From NCBI GenBank assembly GCA_038147495.1, contig JAYQTT010000021.1:1-48849 (forward strand): a stretch of DNA of 48,849 bases, written 5' to 3'. This stretch comes from MED-G116 sp038147495 (GTDB lineage: Bacteria; Pseudomonadota; Alphaproteobacteria; Puniceispirillales; Puniceispirillaceae). The number at the start of each line of letters is the position of its first letter. Within the stretch, counting starts at the first letter, position 1. The notes beneath the pieces are model-generated. The model was not told the origin of the DNA. It saw only the letters and a list, made by a program, of their open reading frames with translations, and did no database searches. Of the stretch, positions 26,934 through 37,638 are shown piece after piece. The translations under genes were made by a program, and so were the position numbers.

Positions 26934-28622
26934 ATGTCATCAGGTGAGAGTGTTTTTTCGGAGACATCGCGGGCCGATTGGACGCAGATGGTCGAAAGGC
27001 TGTTGCGCGGTGATGATCCTGCGACACTGGACAGGCTGGATGAGGATGGCCTTCCGGTTCGGGCGTTTTATGACATCGAACCAAAAATTGATAAGGGTGG
27101 CGAGCACCCGCGTGCCCTGCCGCGAAACCCGCAAAACTGGCTCTCGCATGGTTGGGATATCTGTCAGCCGCTAACCCTGTCGAACGCGGACATGGCGGCC
27201 ATACGGGCGGTGAATGCCAGCATGATGGCGGCTCTGGAAACCGGTGCGACCAGCATCTGGTTGACGATTGATGAGAGTATCGCCCAAGACGCAATCCCTG
27301 CCGCGGTGCTGGTTCTGTTTGACGGGGTGATATTGTCTGCAATCGGCGTGACAATCGACGCTGGGCGCAACAGTGATGCATGGTGCCGGGCGATTCTTGA
27401 TCATGCTGGCGAGATAATCTCCCAAAATGCATGTGACATGCGGCTTGTGCATGGTGCCGATGATGCGGCCAGTTTGGCGGCTGGTCGCGCTGCCGCGTCT
27501 GTGGATGGGGTAAGCGCGGCGTTTCTGGTCGATGGATGGAAATGGCACAATCATGGTCTTGGCGATGTTGCGGAACTGGCGGGTGCGCTTGCCGGGGTTG
27601 CTGAAATTCTGCGGGCCGGTCACGCAAATGGAGATGATCTTGGTTCGCTGATTGCCAAAACTGCGATAACGATCGCGCTTCCGGCGGATATGTTTGCCGG
27701 AATGGTCAAGATGCGGGCGATGCGCCAGCTTCTTGCCAATTTGACGGCCGCGCTGGATATGGATCAACGCCATCGGCCCCGATTGATTGGCAGGCCATCC
27801 TTGCGCATGGCCTCGCTTCTGGATCCTGATGAAAATATGCTTCGCAACACCACCGCATTGCTTGGCGGTGCGATGGGCGGGGCTGATTGCATGGCGGCAT
27901 TTGGACATGATTATCTTGCCGGAGAGAGTGAAAAAGCGCGCCGTCTTGCCCGAATGACGCAATTGATGATGATCAATGAATCCAATCTGGCAAGCAGCCT
28001 TGATCCGGCCGCCGGTTCCCCCTTTATCGAACAGCGGACAGAACAGCTTGCAAGGGCGGCATGGGAAAAATTCCAGACGATAGAGTCCGGTGGCGGGTTG
28101 GTGCGCTTTGCCGGGCAAGGCGGCATTGATGACCTTGCCAGGGCCGGTCACGCGGCGCGTCTCGAAGCTTTGCGGTCTGGCAAGTTGCAGATGGTCGGGG
28201 TCAATCTTCAGCCGACATCCCAGTCACCATTGCCCGAGGCATCGAGCGCTCTGGCACCGGATATTGACCGCATCGCAAGACCGGCGGCCTTGATTGAAGA
28301 ATTGCGCCGACATGTTGCCGCGCATCCTCGCCGGATATTGCTGTTGCAGGCGGCAAATGCTGATCGCGAGCAGGCCGAGATTGAGCGCCGATTGCGCCGA
28401 CTCCTCGCCATAGCTGGTTTGCAGGCTGTGTCTCTGCCATTGAATGACGAGGCCGCACTGGCAATTGAGACTGCCCGGCCGGATCTGGTGATCACTTTGG
28501 TTGAGAGCGATCTTGCCGCTGGTAAGGCCACTCAAGTCGAATGGCTGGACGCGGCTTCCTTGCTTGCGGAAAAAGATCAGATCGGGGTTTTACAGATCCT
28601 TGCAGGAGGGATGGCAGCATGA
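26934..28622 (+). CDS. mutA: methylmalonyl-CoA mutase small subunit
   Basis: 562 residues, shorter than the roughly 620-640 usual for MutA, intact. The ATG at 26934 has AAGGGG seven bases upstream; the frame stays open upstream to 26469, but that extension is opposite the GT39 gene and lacks family features. Contains the TIM-barrel part (NPQNWLSHGWDICQPL, DGWKWHNHGLGDVAELA, then SLRMASLLDPDENMLRNTTA, and IEQRTEQLARAAWEKFQTIE). The C-terminal cobalamin-like domain lacks a DxHxxG motif, as expected for the non-catalytic subunit. Overlaps mutB by ATGA. The pair isomerises methylmalonyl-CoA to succinyl-CoA, closing propionyl-CoA catabolism. Confidence 0.92.
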   Translation: MSSGESVFSETSRADWTQMVERLLRGDDPATLDRLDEDGLPVRAFYDIEPKIDKGGEHPRALPRNPQNWLSHGWDICQPLTLSNADMAAIRAVNASMMAALETGATSIWLTIDESIAQDAIPAAVLVLFDGVILSAIGVTIDAGRNSDAWCRAILDHAGEIISQNACDMRLVHGADDAASLAAGRAAASVDGVSAAFLVDGWKWHNHGLGDVAELAGALAGVAEILRAGHANGDDLGSLIAKTAITIALPADMFAGMVKMRAMRQLLANLTAALDMDQRHRPRLIGRPSLRMASLLDPDENMLRNTTALLGGAMGGADCMAAFGHDYLAGESEKARRLARMTQLMMINESNLASSLDPAAGSPFIEQRTEQLARAAWEKFQTIESGGGLVRFAGQGGIDDLARAGHAARLEALRSGKLQMVGVNLQPTSQSPLPEASSALAPDIDRIARPAALIEELRRHVAAHPRRILLLQAANADREQAEIERRLRRLLAIAGLQAVSLPLNDEAALAIETARPDLVITLVESDLAAGKATQVEWLDAASLLAEKDQIGVLQILAGGMAA

Positions 28623-30783
28623 GCAAGAAAGCCTTTCCCGACTTCTCGAAGATAGATTTTGCATTGGCCCATGTGGGTGGTGGTCCGGCGGGCCTGCAGA
28701 ACCTGCCAGAGGATCGTCAGACGGCCGAGCAGATCGCCATCCCGGCAATGGCCGAAGTTGATCCGGCATTGCAGGCGAATGTCGCTGGCAATATGCCCGG
28801 TTTTGCCCCGTTTATGCGCGGCCCTTATCCAACAATGTACGCAACGCGGCCCTGGACCATTCGGCAATATGCAGGCTTTTCAACCGCCGAAGAATCGAAT
28901 GCGTTCTACCGGCGTAATCTGGCGGCAGGACAAATGGGCCTGTCGGTTGCTTTCGATCTGCCAACGCACCGTGGTTATGATTCGGACAATCCAATGGTGG
29001 CTGATGATGTTGGCATGGCAGGTGTGGCGATAGATACCATCGCCGATATGAACATGCTGTTCCGTGACATTCCGTTGGACCGGATGACCGTGTCGATGAC
29101 GATGAATGGCGCGGTGATGCCAATTCTGGCGCTTTTCATTGTCGCCGCAGAGGAACAGGGTGTGCCACCAGAGGCGCTGGCCGGTACCATCCAGAACGAT
29201 GTCCTCAAGGAATTCATGGTGCGAAACACATATATATCCGCCTGATCCTTCGATGCGGATCATCTCGGACATATTTGCCTATTTTAAGCGAGAACATGCC
29301 GAAATTTAACTTTATTTCGGTATCCGGCTATCACATGCAAGAGCCGGTGCATCGGCTGATCTTGAACTAGCCTACACGCTGGCTGACGGGCTGGAATATG
29401 TGCCGTGCCGGTGTCGCGGCAGGGCTTGCGGTTGATGATTTCGCGCCGCGCCTGTCATTCTTCTTTGCCATTGGAATGAATTATTTCATGGAGGTGGCAA
29501 AATTGCGTGCGGCGCGCTTGCTGTGGTCTGAATTGATGCAGACGCATTTGCCCCATCAACCCGAAATCCTGATGCTGCGACACATTTGCCAGACATCGGA
29601 TGGTCGCTCGCGGCGCAGGATGTGTTCAATAATGTGGCGCGCACATGCGTTGAGGCTGCAGCGCCGCAGTTGCTGGCCACACGCAATCATTGCATACCAA
29701 TTCCTTGATGAGGCGTTAGGTCTGCCAACCGACTATGCCGCCCGAATTGCCCGCAACACCCAGCTTCACCTGCAGTCCGAAGGCAATATGGCGCATGTTA
29801 TTGATCCCTTTGGTGGCTCATATCTGGTCGAAAAGCTGACGAATGAGCTTGTGACCAAGGCGCGGGACATATTGCCGAGTCGAGTCACTTGGCGGAATGG
29901 CCGCGGCGATTGATGCGGGCGTGCCGAAATTGCGTATTGAGGAGGTCGCGACTGCCACTCAGGCCAAGATCGACACAGGCGAGCAGATTATCGTTGGGGT
30001 GAATCGGTATCAGCCGCTGCCAGCACGGGCACTGCCGAGGAAGTTCAGGTTCGCCGGATCGACAATCGTGATGTGCGCAATCAACAGATTGCCAGCCTGA
30101 AGCACATCAAGCAGACCCGTGATCCGGCGCGTGTTGAGGCGGCGTTGGCCGCTCTGCGCAAGGCGGCGGCAGGCACCGACAATTTAATGCCGCATGCGAT
30201 TGAGGCGGCGCGGGCGCGGGCAACAGTAGGGCGAGATGTCGGACGCTGTAGCGGCGGAATTTGGCCGGCACAAGGCCAATATCAACGGCGTTCGCGGGGG
30301 TGTGGAAGCAGCATATGAAGGGCGCAGAGGATCTTGAGATTTTGCAGGATCGCGTTGCCGCCTTTGTTGCGGCGACAGGCCGGGCACCGCGTATTCTTGT
30401 CGCCAAGCTTGGTCAGGATGGCCATGACCGTGGCCAAAGGTGATTGCCTCGGCCTTTGCCGATCTGGGGTTTGAGGTAACTACTGGTCCATTGTTCCAAA
30501 GCCCTGAGGAAGCATATGAGTTGGCGATTGCCCATGATGTTGATGCCGTTGGTGTGTCGACACTGGCCGCGAGTCATTTAAGTCAGGTTCCAGCCTTGCG
30601 GCGCATTCTTGATAACGGCGAAGGACGGCATATCGAGCTGGTTGTCGGCGGTGTGATCCCCCCGGCGACATTCCGGCCTATGGAAGCGGCGGGCGCGGCC
30701 GCGGTCTTTCTGCCGGGGACAAAATCGACCGATGCCGCGACACGGCTTCTTGATCTTTGTCACGGCGTCGCAATATCAGCTAG
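28619..30783 (+). CDS. mutB: methylmalonyl-CoA mutase large subunit, heavily frameshifted
   Basis: About 720 residues when frames are joined, the normal MutB length. The first 200 residues are in one frame: PYPTMYATRPWTIRQYAGFS, QMGLSVAFDLPTHRGYDSD and the GTIQNDVLKEFMVRNTYI block. After about 29237 at least ten frame changes follow, yet conserved pieces remain in order: ENMPKFNFISVSGYHMQE, LGLPTDYAARIARNTQLHLQ, VIDPFGGSYLVEKLTNEL, and LVAKLGQDGHDRG with the DxHxxG cobalamin-binding motif. The true end is probably LLDLLSRRRNIS with TAG at 30781-30783. The retained conservation argues for sequencing errors. ATGA overlap with mutA shows one operon; sufE follows after 23 bases. Confidence 0.9.
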
Positions 30784-30806
30784 GCATTTCAGGCCGGGCG
30801 TGACAG

Positions 30807-31225
30807 ATGGATATGAAGATGAACAGAGCCGCAGACGAAGCCGCAGAGATCACTGATGAATTCAGTTTTCTCGATGATTGGGAAGATCGTTATCAGCTAT
30901 TGATCGATCAGGGCGCCGCCTTGCGCCTCTGCCGGAACAATATCACAGTGATGAATACCGGCTTCGCGGCTGCCAGTCAGTGGTGCATTTCGCCGCCGAG
31001 ACAAATGAAGATGGTGAGATCATTTTCATGCGGGGTCTGATGCCGCAATCGTTCAGGGCCTGATTGCGTTGTTGTTGCGTGTTTATTCCGGGGCGGACAC
31101 CGGATGAGATCAGGGACACCGACCCAGCATTTCTTGCGGAGATCGGGCTTGATTCGCATCTCTCGCCAACGCGCAAAAATGGCCTTGCCAGCATGGTGGC
31201 GGCGATCAAGGCTGCTGCCGCTTAG
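30807..31225 (+). CDS. sufE: cysteine desulfuration protein SufE, frameshifted
   Basis: About 140 residues restored. Starts MDMKMNRAADEAAEITDEFSF followed by LDDWEDRYQLLIDQG, the SufE N-terminus. The next frame gives LPEQYHSDEYRLRGCQSVVHF, where the Cys is the sulfur-accepting residue. Later pieces are VQGLIALLLRVYSG, TPDEIRDTDPAFLAEIGLDSH and LSPTRKNGLASMVAAIKAAAA before TAG at 31223-31225. At least three single-base losses (about 30925, 31030-31050 and 31075) break it. SufE takes sulfane sulfur from SufS for Fe-S cluster assembly in the cytosol. No other suf gene is in the window. Confidence 0.85.
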
Positions 31226-31257
31226 CCGTTATCGGCAGGCAGTGTTGAGATTGAGCC

Positions 31258-32246
31258 TCAGGCCGGTGCACGTTCCGCACGTGGGGTGCACCCATAGCAC
31301 TCACGATAGCATTTTGAAAAATGCGAGGCCGATACAAAGCCGCAGGCAAGGGCCACCGACAGGATCGACATTGATGTCTGGCGCAACAGGTGCCGGGCCC
31401 GTGCCAGCCGCAAATTCAGATAATAGCGTGTTGGCGTGGTGTTCAGATATTTGCGGAACAGACGCTCGAGCTGGCGCGTCGACAAATTGGTCATCCGAGC
31501 AATGTCCGTTTGTGCCAATGGCTCTTCGAGATTGTCTTCCATCGTTTTTACCACAGCCAGCAATTTTGGGTGGCTGACGCCAATGCGTGAACGCAGTTCC
31601 ATACGCTGCCGGTCGGTGGGCTCGCGGATGCGGTCGTGGATGAACTGGTCCGAGACCTCTGCTGCAAGGGCGGCGCCGTGTGCCTGAGTGATGAGGTTGA
31701 GCATCACTCCAGCGAGGCAGTACCGCCCGAACAGGTTACTCTTGTGCCATCGACCTCAGAACAGATCGTTGGTGATATCAAGTTCTGAAATTCTTCAGCC
31801 AGCCCGTCAATATTTTCCCAATGGATCGTGCAACGCCGCCCGTCAAGCAGGCCGGCCGCCGCCATGACATAAGTGCCGGTGCAAATAGCGCCAATGACCG
31901 CACCATTGCGGTCGAGACGCCGGATGAGGTTAAGAATATTCTTGTCTGTATTATCGCGCACGTTCACGCCACTGCACACAAAGACCATTTTACAATCTTG
32001 TAGGGCCGCCGCATCGCCGTCGACACGTACCTCAACACCGTTGCTGGCGACTGCTGGCGCGCCGCTGGCGCTGGCAATTACCCAACTAAACAATCGCTTG
32101 TTGGATTGCCGGTTCGCCGCGCGTAGCGGTTCGATTGCCGAGGCAAATGCCAATAACGAAAATTCGTTTAGGAGAAGAAAGCCAATTTTTTGTGGATGAT
32201 TGGGATCATCATGGCGCAGTAAGCTTTCGATTGTCTGAATGCTCAT
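31258..32246 (-). CDS. GlxA/GbdR-type AraC-family regulator (one frameshift)
   Basis: About 329 residues. The N-terminal DJ-1/PfpI-like domain reads KIGFLLLNEFSLLAFASAIE, PLRAANRQSNKRLFSW, and GAICTGTYVMAAAGLLDGRR, with a Cys at the amidotransferase-like position. The C-terminal AraC DNA-binding domain has IARMTNLSTRQLERLFRKYL and ILSVALACGFVSASHFSKCY. A lost base near 31706 (CTGGAGTGATG) separates the two halves; restored it reads GGTASLDMMLNLI, the usual junction. This domain pair is that of GbdR and CdhR, activators of glycine betaine and carnitine catabolism in Pseudomonas. With betaine and carnitine genes nearby a similar role is an attractive inference, though the gene is not adjacent to them. 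Confidence 0.87.
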
Positions 32247-32415
32247 TGGCAAACCTCTGATCCAGTCCAGCGATAAATGTGGGAGCCTTGAGGCTGACTG
32301 GTCAATCTAACGCGTCCCTTGTTCCTATTACGATAGCTTTTGTCGGAAACAAAACAAAAAATGAGTCCGCAGATTTTTTTTTCGTCGCTGTCCGCTTTCT
32401 GCTAAACCATGACGC

Positions 32416-33243
32416 ATGACAAAGATAACCGAAACCGTGACCGAGCCGATTACCAGCACCGCAAATGCCGAAGTAAAACGCCTTCGGGCGCTGCATGAGC
32501 GCAAATATCGGCGGCAATCCGGATGGTTTCTGGCCGAAGGCACACGCATTTGTACCGAGGCCGTTGAGTTGGGCTGGGATGTGCATCGATTGGCCTATCT
32601 GGCAGGTCGGGAAGATGAAAAGCTGGTTCGCCCTTTGTTGGCGGCAGTGCAACGCTCTGCTGGACGCGCCTTGCCGATGACCCAGAATTTGCTGGAACGG
32701 ATCAGCCGTAAAGACAATCCGCAGATGGTTCTTGGTGCGTTTGCCCAGCGTTTTGTCACACTTGAGGATGTCGCTGCCAGCAAAAATGATCCCGCAGCGA
32801 TATGGGTGGCGCTGGACCGGGTGCGCGACCCGGGCAATCTTGGCACCATCATGCGTACAATTGATGCCACCGGCGCGCGCGGTGTGATTTTGATTGGTGA
32901 TTGCACAGACCCCTATTCGGTTGAGGCGGTGCGGGCATCAATGGGCGCGATTTTCAACATTGCCATCACCCAATGTAGCGAGGCGGAATTTCTGCGCTTT
33001 GCGAAAGGCTGGTCTGGACAGCTTATCGGCACGGCGTTGCCGGCAAGTGATGATTATCGCAAAGCAAACTATCAGGGGCCGCTGATTTTGTTGATGGGGA
33101 ATGAGCAGGCGGGACTGCCCGACAGTTTGCTTGCGGCTTGCACTCAGGCGATAAGAATGCCGATGTTGGGGCGTTCGGACTCACTTAATCTGGCAGTGGC
33201 GACAGGCGTTGCGCTCTATGAAGCGTTGCGTGCGCGTGGCTAG
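32416..33243 (+). CDS. TrmH/SpoU family RNA 2'-O-ribose methyltransferase
   Basis: 275 residues, intact. N-terminal substrate-binding part (VKRLRALHERKYRRQSGWFLA with EGTRI). The SPOUT domain has the three family motifs: VALDRVRDPGNLGTIMRTID (motif 1), PLILLMGNEQAGLPDSLLA (motif 2), and IRMPMLGRSDSLNLAVATGVA (motif 3). It binds SAM in a trefoil knot as a dimer and methylates rRNA or tRNA; it is closest in layout to RlmB/TsnR-like proteins, but the target nucleotide is not determinable. The stop overlaps the convergent methyltransferase stop in CTAG. Confidence 0.92.
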   Translation: MTKITETVTEPITSTANAEVKRLRALHERKYRRQSGWFLAEGTRICTEAVELGWDVHRLAYLAGREDEKLVRPLLAAVQRSAGRALPMTQNLLERISRKDNPQMVLGAFAQRFVTLEDVAASKNDPAAIWVALDRVRDPGNLGTIMRTIDATGARGVILIGDCTDPYSVEAVRASMGAIFNIAITQCSEAEFLRFAKGWSGQLIGTALPASDDYRKANYQGPLILLMGNEQAGLPDSLLAACTQAIRMPMLGRSDSLNLAVATGVALYEALRARG

Positions 33244-34187
33244 ACAGCTGGTTGCCAGCGGGCAAAATTGGCCTGTGAGATAACCCTTGGGTCTGCTTGT
33301 GCCTCGGCCAGTGCCAATTCCCCCGATGTCACCACGCCACCAGCGGTTGCCGGATCAGCCTGCATCACTTCACGCATGGCATAATGCGCAGCCTGCGATG
33401 AGGCGCGGATCGCATAGATCGTCAACAGCATGAAAAGGGGTGACTGCGAGAGCAATTGCCGACAGCTGTCAAGCAGTGGCACAAGATCACTCTCAATGCG
33501 CCAGACTTCACCCTTTGGGCCGCGTCCATATTTCGGCGGATCAAGGATTATTCCGTCATATTGGCGTCCGCGCCGCACCTCACGTTCGACAAACCGTGCC
33601 GCGTCTTCGGTAATGAATCTGATCGGCGCGTCTTGCATGCATGCTTCATCGCGGTTTTCAAACGCATGGGCGATCGCTTTGCGGCTGGCATCGACATGCG
33701 TCACCTCGGCACCGGCGTTGGCCGCGTGCAGGCTGGCGATTCCGGAATAGGCAAAAAGGTTGAGGATGCGCGGACGGTGCGGGTGTCCGGCCTTGATCGC
33801 GGTTTCAATGGCGGCGGCGCACCAATCCCAGTGACACGCCTGTTCCGGAAAAAAACCGAGATGGCGGAACGGCGTCGGACGTGCCTTGAAGCGTAAATTT
33901 TGATAGCCAACTTGCCAATCAGCAGGAAGCCCATCGCGCAATTGCCAGCCGCCCCCTTCGGCGTCGTCGCTGTCATCGCGGCGTCCACCTTGCGATGCCA
34001 CGAAGGTGCCATCGGCCTGCCATTGATCAGGCCCGAGGCGCGGCGCCCACAAGGCCTGTGGCTCAGGCCGGACAAACCGATAGGGACCACAACGTTCCAG
34101 TTTCTGCAAATTGCCACTGTCGAGCAGGGCATAATCCTGCCACTGATTGGGAAGCAAAATCTGCGGGTTGTCAGATGTAAGGCTCAT
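33240..34187 (-). CDS. class I SAM-dependent methyltransferase, RlmI/RlmK-like
   Basis: 315 residues from MSLTSDNPQILLP, intact; a TTG at 34223 and an ATG at 34199 are alternative starts. SAM-binding motif ILNLFAYSGIASLHAANAGAEVTHVDASRKAI, then the base-methylase-like IILDPPKYGRGPKGEVWRIE. No PUA domain is obvious at the N-terminus, which instead has an aromatic QWQDYALLDSGNLQKLERCG stretch found in a family of stand-alone rRNA methyltransferase-like proteins. Likely target is 23S rRNA cytosine or guanine, by analogy only. Convergent with the TrmH-family gene. Confidence 0.88.
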   Translation of the reverse strand: MSLTSDNPQILLPNQWQDYALLDSGNLQKLERCGPYRFVRPEPQALWAPRLGPDQWQADGTFVASQGGRRDDSDDAEGGGWQLRDGLPADWQVGYQNLRFKARPTPFRHLGFFPEQACHWDWCAAAIETAIKAGHPHRPRILNLFAYSGIASLHAANAGAEVTHVDASRKAIAHAFENRDEACMQDAPIRFITEDAARFVEREVRRGRQYDGIILDPPKYGRGPKGEVWRIESDLVPLLDSCRQLLSQSPLFMLLTIYAIRASSQAAHYAMREVMQADPATAGGVVTSGELALAEAQADPRVISQANFARWQPAV

Positions 34188-34436
34188 GCCGCGGATCATG
34201 CCGTCAGCTTGGGATGAAGGCAAGTGCCGACTGGTCAGCCAGCGAGAGCAAGATGTACGGGGCGAGGTTTTTTTGGACTCTCAATCCGGAACTTATGAAA
34301 AAATATTTTTTGTTTTGTGCGGCCCGCAGGGTATCATTTAGAAAAATAGGGTATAATATTGGATAAAGTTGCAACTTTTTGGTTTGCGGCGTTTCATGAC
34401 AATATGTTGCATCGCCCGTTATCGATTGGCCCTTAA

Positions 34437-34925
34437 ATGGATAAGATAGACAGACAGATACTTGATCATCTTCAGGAAAATGCATCCCAACCCGTTGCTG
34501 ACATCGCGCGCAAGGTGGGTTTGTCGGTGACGCCGTGCTGGCGCCGTATTCAGCGGATGGAAGAAAATGGTGTCATTCGTAAACGGGTTGCGCTGCTGGA
34601 TGCGCAAAAAATTGGCGTTGGCATGTCGGTATTCGTTGCCGTGCGTACCGACCAGCATAACGCCGAGTGGTTGGCGGAATTTGCCAGACTGGTTGCCGAT
34701 ATGCCCGAGGTGGTGGAATTTTATCGGATGAGCGGTGAGGTTGATTACATGCTCCGTGTCGTTGTGTCCGATATGTCAGCCTATGATGCCTTCTATCGCA
34801 AACTGATTTCACAAGTCCAATTGACAGACGTAAGCTCTTCCTTCGCCATGGAGCAAATCAAATTTACCACGGCTTTGCCGCTTGATGATTTGATCAAGGA
34901 TGAGGGCGGCAATGCCGGACGCTGA
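34437..34925 (+). CDS. Lrp/AsnC family transcriptional regulator
   Basis: 162 residues, intact. Starts MDKIDRQILDHLQENASQPV; helix-turn-helix around residues 20-45 (ADIARKVGLSVTPCWRRIQR), then RMEENGVIRKRVALLD and the RAM/AsnC ligand-binding domain (EVVEFYRMSGEVDYMLRVVV, MSAYDAFYRKLI). Lrp-type regulators respond to amino acids. The 249 bases upstream are AT-rich and hold no gene. Its stop overlaps the start of the glycosyltransferase gene by 14 bases. The regulon is unknown; sarcosine and glycine metabolism would be natural effector candidates, without direct evidence. Confidence 0.93.
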   Translation: MDKIDRQILDHLQENASQPVADIARKVGLSVTPCWRRIQRMEENGVIRKRVALLDAQKIGVGMSVFVAVRTDQHNAEWLAEFARLVADMPEVVEFYRMSGEVDYMLRVVVSDMSAYDAFYRKLISQVQLTDVSSSFAMEQIKFTTALPLDDLIKDEGGNAGR

Positions 34926-36050
34926 GCTGGTGGCCAGACGCGATTGTCTGGTGTTTCGGGACAAGCTGCTGCTACCGTCAGAAGGGTTTATCCCAAATCA
35001 CTACACAGGCTTTGACCAGCTTCGGCCAGTCTATGTGGCCAACCGGTTCGGCTGGCAAAATGACAGGCTTGACGCCTTGCAAAAACCCACGGCGACAAGC
35101 GCTTTCGGCAGGGCGCTCTTCAAACAATTCGGTTTGTGCGGCGACCTTGCACAGTTTTTGGATGAGGGTGGCGGCACACCGGCCGTGATGCATGCCCATT
35201 TTGGTCGCGGCGGCGCGCTTGGTCTGCCGCTGGCGAAGGCGCTGGGCATTCCATTATTTGTGACCTTCCATGGCGGTGATGCCACCAAATTGACGCATCA
35301 ACGCAAGCGACTTGTTGGATCAATTTACCAGCGCAGACTTGCGATGATGCACGCCTATGCAAGTGGTTATCTTTGCGTGTCCGATTTTGTCGCGCGCCGC
35401 CTTCGCCAACAGGGTTTCCGGCGCACAAGCTGATCACACATTATATCGGTATTCCACTCGATCAGCTGGCTCGCCCCACGCGCCGTTCGAAAGATGCGCC
35501 ATTTCTGTTTGTTGGCCGGTTGGTGGAAAAGAAAGGCGCTGACAATCTGTTGTCTGCGATGCGGATGCTGGCTGCCACATCGCCCGGTGTTCGCCTTGAT
35601 ATTGCCGGAACCGGCCCGGAAGAATCGCGATTGCGGGCGATCGCAAGCGGCATGGACAATGTCAGATTCCTTGGCTGGCAGACGCCAGAGCAATTGTCCC
35701 GGCATCTTGCGACCTGCAATGCGATGGTGGTGCCAAGTCAGAGGCGGCAAACGGTGATTGTGAGGGATTGCCGACCGTGGTGCTGGAGGCGCTTCGGGCG
35801 GGTATTGCCGGTGATTGCATCCAATCATGCTGGCATCCCGAGATTATCGAGCATGGGAAAACCGGCCTGATCGTCCCAGAGCGTGATCCGGCGGCACTTG
35901 CCGGAGCGCCATGCGCCAGCATCGATATGGGCGATCAGGCAATGGACTGTTGACAAAGGTCAGCAGCGTCTGCGTGAAGATTTTGACGCTGCCCGCCAGT
36001 CTCGCCGACTTCAGGACATCCTTCTTGGCCGCGTAGCTATTGCTGGCTAG
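34912..36050 (+). CDS. GT4-type glycosyltransferase, frameshifted
   Basis: About 380 residues when joined. N-terminal GT-B domain: VMHAHFGRGGALGLPLAKAL and LFVTFHGGDATKL. The C-terminal domain has APFLFVGRLVEKKGADNLL, LDIAGTGPEESRLRAIA and VRFLGWQTPEQLSRHLATCN. EGLPTVVLEALRAG and EIIEHGKTGLIVPERDPAALA contain the E-x7-E nucleotide-sugar motif. Frame changes near 35418, 35745, 35800 and 35910-35950 break it; the end LQDILLGRVAIAG-TAG lies at 36048-36050. Retaining GT4 enzymes of this type build surface polysaccharides. Donor and acceptor unknown. Converges on betB with overlapping stops. Confidence 0.85.
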
Positions 36051-37474
36051 AGCTGGACGTAGGTTGTCTTGATCTCGCTGTGAGCATCGAGGGAATAGAC
36101 GCTGTTCTCGCGGCCAAAACCGGAATGTTTGACGCCGCCAAACGGCACGCCGGGTGGCAGAAGATTGTGAGTGTTTACCCACACATTGCCACTTTCCAGC
36201 TGTGCGGCAACACGGTGGCCGCGCGACAGATCGCGGGTCATCACCCGGCACTAAGCCCAAATTTGAGTGGCATTGGCGCGCTGAATTGCTTCGGCCTCTT
36301 CGGTAAATGTCAAAACCGACATCACCGGACCAAAAATCTCTTCGCGGACAATCCGCATGTCATCATGGCAATCCGACATGATTGTGGGTTCCATGAAATA
36401 GCCATTCTCAAATCCTTGTGGGTGAACCCGCTTGCCACCGGTGGCAAGGTTGCTCCCTCATCCACGCCGCTTTTGACATAGTCGAGAACCTTTTCAGATG
36501 CGGCGCCGAAATCAACGCGCCCATGTCAATGTCATCAGCCATCAGGTTCGCCAACTTTCATCGTCTGCGCTTTGGCAACCATCGCGGCAATGAAATCATC
36601 AGCAATGCTGGCTTCGACAAAAACGCGTGTCGCGTTCGAGCATACTTCCCCGGCGGTGTAGAAATTCGCGTCAAGTGCAAGTCTGGACTGCGGTGTCAAA
36701 ATCGGCATCGGCAAAAATGACCAATGGCGATTTTCCACCAAGCTCCAGCGTTACCTTTTTCAGGGTTTCGGCAGTTTGCGCCATAATCAGCTTGCCGGTC
36801 TCAACCCCACCGGTCAGCGAGATTTTGGCGATACCGGATGCTGACAGATCGCACGCCAATTTGATAATCGCCATGCAGCACCTGAAACAAGCCATCAGGA
36901 AGCCCTGCCTCGGCATATAATTCGGCAATCCGATTCGCCGTCAGCGGCGTCATTTCGGACGGCTTCAGAATGAAGGCATTCCCTGCGGCAAGTGCTGGCG
37001 CAGATTTCCAGCAGGCGATCTGGACCGGATAGTTCCATGCGCCAATGCCGGCACAAATGCCAAGAGGTGTGCGCTCACTATACACAATGGCATCGCCAAA
37101 CCGCTGCATGCTGCCGGTTTCTGTCTGGGTGAGCGCGGCAAAATACGACAAGGCGTCTGGCCCGCTTGGCACATCGGCGGTTCTGGCCTCGGCAAGGCTC
37201 TTGCCGACATCCTGCACTTCCAGCCGAGATAATTCTTCATTATGCGCCCGCATCAGGTCGGCGGCACGGTGTAAAATCGCAGCACGTTCTGCTGCTTCGC
37301 GACGGCCCAGTCCTTTTGTGCTTCGGCGGCGATGGCAACGGCATCGTCCAGCATTTCTGGTGTCGCCGGTTCGACCTTGGCAATGACCTCGCCAGTAGCG
37401 GCATAGAATTTATCAATTGGTGCCTGACCGCTTTGGCGCGGCGCACCGCCAATGATGGACTGACATAGTTGCAT
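36047..37474 (-). CDS. betB: betaine aldehyde dehydrogenase (BetB-like), heavily frameshifted
   Basis: About 475-480 residues restored, the normal NAD-dependent aldehyde dehydrogenase length. Conserved blocks appear in order on the minus strand: FYAATGEVIAKVEPAT, ERTPLGICAGIGAWNYPVQI, ACWKSAPALAAGNAFILKPS, VTLELGGKSPLVIFADADFD, FYTAGEVCSNATRVFVEAS (with the catalytic Cys), and PFGGVKHSGFGRENS near the C-terminus. The GAWNYPVQIACWK stretch is characteristic of BetB. At least eight single-base losses occur between 36.2 and 37.3 kb. The ATG at 37474 has AGGAG seven bases upstream. Reaction: betaine aldehyde to glycine betaine. No choline dehydrogenase betA is in the window. Confidence 0.85.
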
Positions 37475-37638
37475 GTGGTGCTCCTGATGATTTCGCTGCC
37501 GCCGCTGGCGTGCTTGATTGTGGTGCGGATTATAGACGCGGTGATCAGGTTTGCCGCAAGCCTAAAAATACATTGCCAAGCATGGCATCTCTGCGGCAGT
37601 TTTAACAACACATCCAGAAGCAGGAGGAGCGTTTTTTT

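Noticed and set aside
27171..28151. Long minus-strand frame of 326 codons opposite mutA
   Set aside because: It lies entirely antisense to a conserved mutA, has no recognisable motif, and its composition is that of a codon-position shadow.
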